In this document: in pieces, positions 1 through 5,517 of the stretch
Numbering within the stretch: position 1 is the stretch's first letter
Layout of the letters: every line of letters begins with the position of its first letter
Origin: Palsa-513 sp036510225
GTDB taxonomy: Bacteria > Actinomycetota > Thermoleophilia > Solirubrobacterales > Solirubrobacteraceae
Length of the DNA stretch: 9,501 nt
NCBI GenBank assembly: GCA_036510225.1
Contig: DATCEH010000026.1
Span: 1 to 9,501, forward strand
Direction of reading: 5' to 3'
Notes under the pieces: generated by a model
What the model saw: only the letters and a program-made list of their open reading frames with translations
The model's database searches: none
Told to the model about the DNA's origin: nothing
Position numbers and translations under genes: made by a program

Positions 1-742
1 TCGGCGGGACGCCGGCGGCGACCCCGCCGGCGGCGACGGCGATCACGCCGACCTTCAACGCAGACCCGCCGAGGCTTCCGCCGAGCCCGGTTCCGGCCGC
101 CGCCTTGCCGGCCGCGGCCTTTCCGGCCGTCGCGGTTCCCGCTACCACCGAGTGACCCGCCCGGGCCGCCCAGCCGACGAGCGGCGGGGGCACGGCGAGG
201 CTCATCAGCCCGAGCAGGGAGACCCGCGCCCGGCGAACCAGCTGGCGGGCCGCCGTGTCGGTGATCCCGAGCTCCAACCCGAGCTCCGCGTGCGTCCGGC
301 CCTCGACGGCCACCGCCAGCAGGGCGTCCCGCTGGCGGTCGGGAAGCTCGGCGATCCCCCACAGCGCCCGGCGGACCGCGTCCCGCCGCTCGAGATCCTC
401 GGCCGGCCCCGGCGCGATCAGCAGGGCGTCCTTGAGCTCGTCGTAGTCATAGCCGCGCGACGACGCCGCGATCGCCGCGTTGCGCGCGATCCGGTGCAGC
501 CAGGCCCGCAGCTCGCGAACCTCGGTCCCGGCCGACAGGGCCTGCCATGCCTGGAGGTGGGTCTGCTGGAGGGCGTCCTCGACCGATGCCGCCGGCAGGA
601 CCCGTCGCAGCGCCCGCGTCAACTCGGCCCGGTAGCGCTCCGCGATCGCCTCGAACGCACGCTTGTGCCCCGCCCGCGAGAGGGCCACGAGCCGCTCGTC
701 GGTCTGCGTTCGGAGAATCGCGCTGCTGATCACACTCGCCAT
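1..742 (-). CDS. Sigma-70 family (ECF-like) RNA polymerase sigma factor with hydrophobic C-terminal tail, 3'-truncated by window edge
   Basis: The reading frame is open from ATG at 742 to the window edge (247 codons) with no stop, so the protein continues outside. Residues about 12-85 look like sigma region 2 (hydrophobic/basic helices with EDALQQTHLQAWQAL and a WLHRIARNAA stretch). Residues about 121-175 look like region 4, with a helix-turn-helix at 147-175 (EGRTHAELGLELGITDTAAR followed by RRAR). In this family these regions bind the -10 and -35 promoter elements. Unlike a minimal ECF factor, it continues past residue 180 with an Ala/Gly/Lys linker containing GKAAAGKAAAG (207-217) and a hydrophobic stretch (about 228-246) that could be a membrane span. 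The start is supported by GGAGGTGA six bases upstream. It follows the secreted-protein gene by 68 bp on the same strand. The sigma call is fairly sure; membrane anchoring and target genes are inference. Confidence 0.8.
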   Translation of the reverse strand, partial: MASVISSAILRTQTDERLVALSRAGHKRAFEAIAERYRAELTRALRRVLPAASVEDALQQTHLQAWQALSAGTEVRELRAWLHRIARNAAIAASSRGYDYDELKDALLIAPGPAEDLERRDAVRRALWGIAELPDRQRDALLAVAVEGRTHAELGLELGITDTAARQLVRRARVSLLGLMSLAVPPPLVGWAARAGHSVVAGTATAGKAAAGKAAAGTGLGGSLGGSALKVGVIAVAAGGVAAGVPP

Positions 743-745
743 GCC

Positions 746-753
746 TCACCTCC
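746..753 (-). promoter_or_regulatory. Shine-Dalgarno fixing the sigma-factor start
   Basis: On the minus strand GGAGGTGA precedes ATG at 742, with GGAGG (753-749) six bases from the start codon. It selects the frame that encodes sigma domains over a competing GTG at 749, which opens a different, non-homologous frame. Confidence 0.7.
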
Positions 754-810
754 GTCCCACGGCGCGTCCACCCCGACCCATCGGCAGACGCGCCGTCGGA
801 CTTGAGCGCT

Positions 811-1647
811 TCAGCCCGAGTGGTGGGTCCGGGTCGTCCCGCTCGCCTTCGTGTGGTGCTTGTGCTTGGCCGGCTTCTTCGCCTTGGTCGAGGTCGCCGG
901 CTTCTTGAGCTTGCCCGCGAGCTCCGAGGCCAGCGACGTCAGGAAGCCGCCGGCGCCGCCGGCCGTGGCGCCGGCCATGCCCGTGGCGGTCGAGCTGACG
1001 AGCGTCGCGTTCGACGAGATCGCCGCGAGGCCGCTGATGATCTTCGTGATCGCGTCCGAATCCGCCTGGGTGATGTCACCGTTGGTGACCTCCGCGGCGA
1101 GCACTGGTCCGGCGATGCTCGGCAGCTGGCCGAGCACGCCGCCGATCACCTTGTGGAGCACCGCGATCTCCCCGGCCGACGGCTTCGCGAACGGCGTGCC
1201 CGACCCGGGAGTCGACCCCGGGCCCGAGCCCGAGCCCATCCCGATTCCCGTTCCCATCCCCGTCGAGGTCGGCCCCTTCGCCGAGACGAGCGCCGTCAGC
1301 TGCGTGGCCTCGGTCTGGGTGATCGTCCCCGCCGTCTGCGCCTGGGCGATGATCGGCCCGGCGATCGTCGGCACCTGGGTCTGGACGGCACCGAAGATCG
1401 CGAACAGCGCCTTGAAGAGCCCCGGCCCCGGCAGGGCGGTCGTGCCCTTCCCGCCGAAGAGGCTCGACAGCCCGCCGAGGCCGCCCGCCCCCGCGACGCC
1501 CGGGCTGCTGGTGGTGCCCGACCCAAACGGGCCCGACGGGGCGGCGGCCGCCGGGGCGATCGCCGCGCCCGCGCCGCCCACCAGCAGGGCTCCCGCCGCC
1601 AGCGCCGTCGCCGTCGCCCGCTTTCGAGTCTTCAGGAAAGCATTCAT
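811..1647 (-). CDS. Secreted Ala/Gly-rich protein with two internal repeats and a His/Lys-rich tail, function unknown
   Basis: This is a 278-residue protein I cannot assign to a named family. Residues 1-36 form a typical Sec signal peptide: a basic start (KTRKR), a hydrophobic core, and a probable cleavage site in AAAA before PSGP. The mature part has two related segments, about 78-123 and 162-209, sharing the pattern P-x-IAGP-x-x-A...G-x-ITQ, each probably a helical hairpin. They are joined by a flexible Gly-rich linker (about 124-156) with a Gly-x dipeptide run. The C-terminus (about 246-278) is very basic, rich in Lys and His (KKPAKHKHH) and ends in HHSG, which could bind cell-wall polymers or metal. 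ATG at 1647 is preceded by TAAGGAC eleven bases upstream, with GGAG a little further. The sigma-factor gene follows after 68 bp on the same strand, so co-transcription is possible. Export is well supported; the role is unknown. Confidence 0.75.
   Translation of the reverse strand: MNAFLKTRKRATATALAAGALLVGGAGAAIAPAAAAPSGPFGSGTTSSPGVAGAGGLGGLSSLFGGKGTTALPGPGLFKALFAIFGAVQTQVPTIAGPIIAQAQTAGTITQTEATQLTALVSAKGPTSTGMGTGIGMGSGSGPGSTPGSGTPFAKPSAGEIAVLHKVIGGVLGQLPSIAGPVLAAEVTNGDITQADSDAITKIISGLAAISSNATLVSSTATGMAGATAGGAGGFLTSLASELAGKLKKPATSTKAKKPAKHKHHTKASGTTRTHHSG
1223..1264. repeat. Imperfect hexanucleotide tandem repeat inside the secreted-protein gene
   Basis: Seven consecutive 6-bp units of the pattern CCCNNN (CCCGAG twice, CCCATC, CCGATT, CCCGTT, CCCATC, CCCGTC on the plus strand). 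Read on the coding strand, each unit gives one Gly plus one variable residue, producing the Gly-Met/Thr/Ile/Ser dipeptide run in the linker between the two repeats. It is in frame, so unit gain or loss would change linker length without frameshift. Confidence 0.65.
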
Positions 1648-1975
1648 GCCTGTCGCCCGTCCTTATCTCCGTTGGATGATCCGTCACATGAGAAGAGCGG
1701 GCTTTTCGGCAAACGTGACGCTCGCCGTCTCGAATTCGTCTGCCGGGTCCTCCCTGCGCCCTGATCCTCGTCGCCGGGCACCCGCAGCCCGTGGCGCGCC
1801 CACAGCCAGGGCGGGTCCGGGTCGCTGCGCCGGCCGGCCAAGTGCTGCGGCGTGCTCGCCCTGCGCCCGGCGTCGGCGCCCTCGACGGCGCGGGCCAGCT
1901 CCCCGAGCGGGCGGGCCGATCGACGGCGGGCCCGGCAGCGCGGCGTGGGCAGAGCGCGTCCAGCGGCGGGTTCGG
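1648..1975. other. Gene-poor spacer upstream of the secreted-protein gene
   Basis: No convincing gene is seen here. The minus-strand part next to 1647 carries the ribosome-binding region of the secreted-protein gene and presumably its promoter, though no clear -35/-10 pair can be picked. An inverted repeat CGTCAC (1682-1687) / GTGACG (1715-1720) with a 27-bp gap lies about 35-70 bp upstream of the start and could be a regulator site. Open frames on both strands in the rest look like composition effects. Some of it may be decayed sequence belonging with the amidase remnant to its right. Confidence 0.4.
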
Positions 1976-2128
1976 GTGGTCGGCCCGATCGCCCGCACGG
2001 TGCGTGACTTGTCGATTGCTCTGGCCACGATCGGCGGGCGCGAGGTTCCCGCGGCCGGGCCGCCGGACGCCGGGGACTCGGGCGGCCTCGAGAACCTGCG
2101 AATCGGCTGGGTCGAGCGCGAGGGCTAA
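1976..2128 (+). pseudogene. Remnant of an amidase-signature (AS) family enzyme
   Basis: Fifty codons on the plus strand read VVGPIARTVRDLSIALATIG, then a Gly/Pro/Asp-rich stretch and GLENLRIGWVEREG before TAA at 2126-2128. The first block matches the conserved G-P-x-A-R-T/S-V-x-D-x-x-x-x-L segment of amidase-signature hydrolases, and L-R-I-G matches the start of the following segment in that family. In intact enzymes these lie after the catalytic Lys-Ser-Ser part, none of which is present upstream, and no start codon or ribosome site precedes it. Beyond the stop the same frame continues PQLVPATTALLADL to about 2167, which also resembles the family's next segment, so the TAA may be a nonsense mutation in a larger decayed gene. 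Homology was judged by eye on a short segment. Confidence 0.5.
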
Positions 2129-2167
2129 CCGCAATTGGTCCCGGCCACGACGGCGCTGCTGGCGGAC

Positions 2168-3649
2168 CTACGTTCCGCAGAACGTCCGGTAGGCGCCAAG
2201 GTTCGGTGGGGCCGGTGCGGCGTATCGATCAAGACCGGGGCGTTCGTCGAACGGCTGGGTGAGCGCGTCGAGCAGCCGTTGGAACGGCTCCAGGTCGCCG
2301 GCAACAGCCGCAGCAAGGGCTCGCTCGACTTCATGGTTGCGGGGTATGTAGACCGGATTGACCCGGTCCATCGCCGCGGCGACCGTCTCAGCCTCCGCCG
2401 CCTGCAGGGAGAGCCGGTCCTGCCAACGCTGCGACCACGCGTCGAACGCTGCGGGCTCGGCGAACAGCGACCGGACGGGCGTCGCATCTCCACGCACCGA
2501 CGAGGCCAGCGCCCGAAAGCACGTCGTGAAGTCGACCGCCTGCCCCCCGAGCAGCCCCAGCAGGTCATCGATCAGCGCGTCGTCCGCTCCTGCGCCGTCG
2601 GCCAGGCCCAGCTTGGCATGCATCCCGCGGACCCACTGAGCGTGATAGCGGTCGGGGAACGAGTCGAGCACCTCCGTGGCCTGCGCGAGCGCCGTCTCCG
2701 GCCTGGCGTGCAACAGAGGCAGCAGCGTTTCGGCCAGCCGCGCCAGGTTCCACTGCGCGACGGCCGGCTGGTTGGCGTACGCGTAGCGGCCGTCGTGGTC
2801 GATCGAGCTGAATACGGTGGCGGGGTCGAAAGCGTCCATGAACGCGCACGGCCCGTAGTCGATCGTCTCACCGGAGATCGCCATGTTGTCGGTGTTCATC
2901 ACGCCGTGGATGAACCCGACGAGCATCCAGCGGGCGATCAGCGAAGCCTGCGCGTCGACGACGGACGCGAAGAACGCGAGGTACGGATTGTCGGCGTCGC
3001 CCGCCTGCGGGTGGTGCCGGGCGATCGCGTGGTCGGCGAGCCGCCGCACGAGCCCGGGGTCACCGCCGGCTGCCGCGTATTGGAAGGTGCCGACCCGGAT
3101 GTGGCTTGCGGCGACGCGGGCGAGCACCGCGCCGGGCAGCAGCGTCTCCCGCATGACGTCCTCGCCGGTCGCCGCCACGGCGAGCGCACGGGTGCTCGGA
3201 ATGCCCAGCGCATGCATCGCCTCGCTGATCACGTACTCGCGCAGCATCGGGCCGACCGCCGCCTTTCCGTCTCCGCTTCGCGCGAACGGCGTGCGGCCGG
3301 AGCCCTTCAGGTGGAGGTCGCGACGGCGCCCGCGGACGTCGAGCAGCTCGCCGACCAGGAGTGCCCGTCCGTCGCCGAGGCGGGGGGCCAAGCGGCCGAA
3401 CTGATGGCCGGCGTAGGCCTGCGCCACGGGCGACGCGCCGGCGGGCGTGGCGTTGCCAACGAGCACGGCGACGCCGCCGGGCGCTCGCAGGGCATGAGGA
3501 TCGACGCCCAGCTCCCCGGCCAATGCCTCGTTGAGCGCCAACAGCCGGGGCGCCGGGGCCGGGCTCGCCCGCCATGGCACGCACAGGCCCTCAAGCTCAC
3601 GGGCATAGGAGTTCTGCAACGCGAACAGCGGTGGGGCGGCGACGCTCAC
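2168..3649 (-). CDS. selO: Protein adenylyltransferase SelO (YdiU/UPF0061 family)
   Basis: A full-length 493-residue SelO pseudokinase, which in characterised members transfers AMP from ATP to Ser/Thr/Tyr of target proteins and is linked to oxidative stress. Family blocks are all present: YAGHQFG (79-85), GRALLVGE (94-101), HLKGSGRTPFAR plus GDG (113-128, with the likely nucleotide Lys115), REYVISEAMHALGIPSTRAL (137-156, Glu143), IRVGTFQYAA (184-193), GFIHGVMNTDNM (245-256, with Asp254 and Asn255), IDYGPCAFMDAFDP (263-276, metal-binding Asp264) and NPVYIPRNH (431-439). It ends YRTFCGT, with Cys491 in the C-terminal position region where animal SelO has selenocysteine. The start taken is GTG at 3649; the only upstream ribosome-like sequence, AAGG, is close and weak, so the exact start is uncertain. 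It is last in the minus-strand gene run behind the ECF42 sigma gene, but co-regulation is unproven. Confidence 0.93.
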   Translation of the reverse strand: MSVAAPPLFALQNSYARELEGLCVPWRASPAPAPRLLALNEALAGELGVDPHALRAPGGVAVLVGNATPAGASPVAQAYAGHQFGRLAPRLGDGRALLVGELLDVRGRRRDLHLKGSGRTPFARSGDGKAAVGPMLREYVISEAMHALGIPSTRALAVAATGEDVMRETLLPGAVLARVAASHIRVGTFQYAAAGGDPGLVRRLADHAIARHHPQAGDADNPYLAFFASVVDAQASLIARWMLVGFIHGVMNTDNMAISGETIDYGPCAFMDAFDPATVFSSIDHDGRYAYANQPAVAQWNLARLAETLLPLLHARPETALAQATEVLDSFPDRYHAQWVRGMHAKLGLADGAGADDALIDDLLGLLGGQAVDFTTCFRALASSVRGDATPVRSLFAEPAAFDAWSQRWQDRLSLQAAEAETVAAAMDRVNPVYIPRNHEVERALAAAVAGDLEPFQRLLDALTQPFDERPGLDRYAAPAPPNLGAYRTFCGT

Positions 3650-3659
3650 CGCCTTCAGA

Positions 3660-3758
3660 CTAGTCGCCGGCGACCTCCGTCAGGCGCGGCCTGCGCGGGC
3701 GGATGATGCTTCTGAGCACCGCGGCCGCGAGCGCCGCGAGCATCCGCCTGATGATCAT
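3660..3758 (-). CDS. Possible small basic/hydrophobic protein, 32 residues
   Basis: ATG at 3758 to TAG at 3660 encodes MIIRRMLAALAAAVLRSIIR followed by PRRPRLTEVAGD. It begins 28 bp after the ECF42 stop and ends 10 bp before the SelO start on the same strand. The N-terminal half would be an amphipathic or short membrane helix flanked by Arg. The upstream sequence has only a weak GTGGG directly before ATG. No family is recognised. Equally, this may be non-coding spacer: GC-rich spacers often contain open frames of this size, and part of it is an imperfect inverted repeat (GCGGATGATGCT near 3700-3711 against AGCATCCGC near 3740-3748). Confidence 0.22.
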   Translation of the reverse strand: MIIRRMLAALAAAVLRSIIRPRRPRLTEVAGD

Positions 3759-3786
3759 CCCACGACCGGCGCGCCGGCCCGTGCCG

Positions 3787-5064
3787 TCAGCCGCCGCGCA
3801 GAGCGGACAGCCGCTGCTCCAGCTCGGCCCGCTCGACCGCGTTCCCGCTCAGCTCGATCGCCCGGCGATAGGCCTCTCCCGCGGCCGCAGAATCGCCGGC
3901 TCGCCGCAGCAGCTCCGCGTGGGCCGCGTGCAGCGGCTGGTACCCGGCGATCCGCGGGTCAGCCAGCAGCGGCCCGAGCAGCTCCAGGCCGGCTCGGGGA
4001 CCCGCGGCGAAGCCGACGGCGACGGCCCGGTTGAGCTCGACCACCGGCGAGCCCTCGAGCTCCGCCAGCCTCCCGTAGAGCGCCGCGATCTCCTGCCAGT
4101 CGGTCTGCTCAGGGCTCGCCGCCTCGACGTGGAGCGCCGTGATCGCCGCCTGCAGCTGGTAGCTCCCCGGCCGCCGCCGACGCAGGGCCTGCTCGAGCAG
4201 GCGCAGCCCCTCGCGGATCCGGCCCTGGTCCCAGCGCGTCCGGTCCTGCGTGTCGAGCGCCACGTACCGGCCGACGTCGTCGACCCGCGCGTCCCGCCGC
4301 GCGTCGTGGAGCAGCATCAGCGCCAGCAGGCCGAGGACCTCGGCGTCGTCGGGCATCAGCCGCGCCAGCAGCCGCCCCAGCCGGATCGCCTCGCTGCACA
4401 GCTCGCCGCGCACCAACCGCTCGCCCGCCGCGGCCGCGTAGCCCTCGTTGAAGATCAGGTAGACGACCGCGAGTACGCCGCGCAGCCGGTCCGGCAGGAC
4501 GTCGTCGGTCGGCACCCTGTAGGGGATCCCCGCACCGGCGATCTTCGCCTTCGCGCGAGAGATCCGCTGGCCCATCGTCGACTCGGAGACGAGAAACGCC
4601 CGAGCGATCTCCCCGGTGGTCAGCCCGCCGAGCATGCGCAGCGTCAACGCGGTCCTCGCCGGCAGCCCGAGCGCCGGGTGGCAACAGGTGAAGATCAGCC
4701 GCAGCCGGTCATCCTCGACCGCGCTCTGCTCGCCCTCGACGGCGTGCTCCTGCGAATCCAGCCTGGCCAGCTCGGCGAGACGATCTGTCCGGTCGGCCAG
4801 CGACCGCGTCCGTCGCAGCCGGTCGATCGCCCGCCGCCGCGCCGCGGTCGTGATCCAGGCGGCCGGGTTCGTCGGGACGCCGTCGCGCGGCCAGGTCGCG
4901 ACGGCCGCGGCGAACGCGTCCTGAACGGCGTCCTCGGCGAGTTGGAAGTCGCCGACCTGGCGGATCAGGACTGCCAGCACGCCGCCGCGCTCCTCGCGGA
5001 AGACGCGCTCGGCGACGGCGGCCGGATCGCCGTCCTGCGACCGCCACCCACCACCCGGGCCCAC
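3787..5064 (-). CDS. ECF42/SigJ-type RNA polymerase sigma factor with TPR-like C-terminal domain
   Basis: A 425-residue protein of the COG4941 type, about double a minimal ECF factor. Region 2 lies at about 18-86 (VGDFQLAEDAVQDAFAAAVA, then WPRDGVPTNPAAWI and a basic RRRAIDRLRR helix). Region 4 lies at about 118-175, with the family hallmark FTCCHPAL (125-132) and helix-turn-helix LTTGEIARAFLVSESTMGQR. The C-terminal extension carries VYLIFNEGY (201-209), SPVVELNRAVAV (339-350) and YQPLHAAHAELLRRAG (375-390), forming TPR-like helices that in this group are needed for sigma activity in place of an anti-sigma factor. GTG at 5064 is taken as start, with GGAAGAGAGG just upstream at somewhat long spacing. 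It follows the DGPF gene by 31 bp, the typical ECF42 arrangement, and probably directs transcription of that gene and itself. Confidence 0.92.
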   Translation of the reverse strand: MGPGGGWRSQDGDPAAVAERVFREERGGVLAVLIRQVGDFQLAEDAVQDAFAAAVATWPRDGVPTNPAAWITTAARRRAIDRLRRTRSLADRTDRLAELARLDSQEHAVEGEQSAVEDDRLRLIFTCCHPALGLPARTALTLRMLGGLTTGEIARAFLVSESTMGQRISRAKAKIAGAGIPYRVPTDDVLPDRLRGVLAVVYLIFNEGYAAAAGERLVRGELCSEAIRLGRLLARLMPDDAEVLGLLALMLLHDARRDARVDDVGRYVALDTQDRTRWDQGRIREGLRLLEQALRRRRPGSYQLQAAITALHVEAASPEQTDWQEIAALYGRLAELEGSPVVELNRAVAVGFAAGPRAGLELLGPLLADPRIAGYQPLHAAHAELLRRAGDSAAAGEAYRRAIELSGNAVERAELEQRLSALRGG

Positions 5065-5095
5065 GGTGAGCCGCAGCCTCTCTTCCGGCGGCGGC

Positions 5096-5449
5096 CTACG
5101 CCGCCGGGTAGACGAACACCGGCCGCACCTCGACCGACCCGTGGGTGACGATCGGCGCCCGCGCCGCGTGGCCGAGGGCCACGTCGAGATCCGGGCAGTC
5201 GATGATGTAGTAGCCGGCCAGCAGCTCCTTGGTGACCGCGAACGGACCGTCGGTGATCTGCGTCTCGCCGTCGATCACCCGCACCGTCGTCGCCTCGTCC
5301 ACGTCGCGGAGCTGATCTCCGACCAGTCCCGGGTCGGCGGCCCGCAGGCTCGCCGTGTACTCGTTCCACTTCTGGTGCTCCGCCGGCATCTCCTCGGCCG
5401 ACGGGCCACCCTCGGCCGCTCCGTAGATCAACAGCATGTACTTGGGCAT
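5096..5449 (-). CDS. DGPF-domain (YCII-related) protein, partner of ECF42 sigma
   Basis: A 117-residue single-domain protein with the full YCII-related DGPF signature: MPKYMLLIYG at the start, DGPFAVTKE at 67-75, AGYYIIDCPDLDVAL at 78-92 and GSVEVRPV at 104-111. The fold is a small ferredoxin-like dimer with a conserved central pocket. The biochemical role of DGPF proteins is not established, but they are the standard target and neighbour of ECF42 sigma factors. ATG at 5449 is preceded by AGGAGG with four-base spacing, a very strong site. The sigma gene follows 31 bp downstream, so a two-gene operon is likely. The 68-bp gap to the upstream amtB stop may hold its own promoter, but no ECF promoter pair could be read with confidence. 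Confidence 0.92.
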   Translation of the reverse strand: MPKYMLLIYGAAEGGPSAEEMPAEHQKWNEYTASLRAADPGLVGDQLRDVDEATTVRVIDGETQITDGPFAVTKELLAGYYIIDCPDLDVALGHAARAPIVTHGSVEVRPVFVYPAA

Positions 5450-5479
5450 CGCGCCTCCTGATCGGTTTCTCCACAGCTC

Positions 5480-5496
5480 GCCGCCCGAGTGGCGGC
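5480..5496. other. Hairpin in the amtB-DGPF spacer
   Basis: GCCGCC (5480-5485) and GGCGGC (5491-5496) form a perfect 6-bp GC stem with a 5-base loop just downstream of the amtB stop and upstream of the DGPF ribosome site. It has no following T-run in either direction, so it is a weak terminator candidate at most. It may attenuate read-through from amtB. Confidence 0.35.
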
Positions 5497-5517
5497 CTCA
5501 TCACTACGACGCGTGAG

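Noticed and set aside
152..805. Plus-strand frame (217 codons) over the sigma gene
   Set aside because: The minus strand encodes sigma domains with a strong ribosome site; this frame is Arg/Pro-rich without motifs.
1644..1841. Small minus-strand frame upstream of the secreted-protein gene
   Set aside because: No good start or ribosome site and no recognisable similarity; it also overlaps the leader of the secreted-protein gene.
2135..3706. Long plus-strand open frame (523 codons) opposite SelO
   Set aside because: It is antisense to a gene with complete SelO motifs; its translation is Arg/Gly/Val-rich with no domain, as expected from GC-rich shadows.
3703..5148. Long plus-strand open frame (481 codons) opposite the ECF42 gene
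   Set aside because: The minus strand carries unmistakable sigma motifs; the plus frame is Arg/Pro/Gln-rich and lacks any recognisable fold.
5480..5496. GC hairpin as a true intrinsic terminator for amtB
   Set aside because: There is no T-run after the stem on the transcribed strand, so it is only kept as a hairpin.
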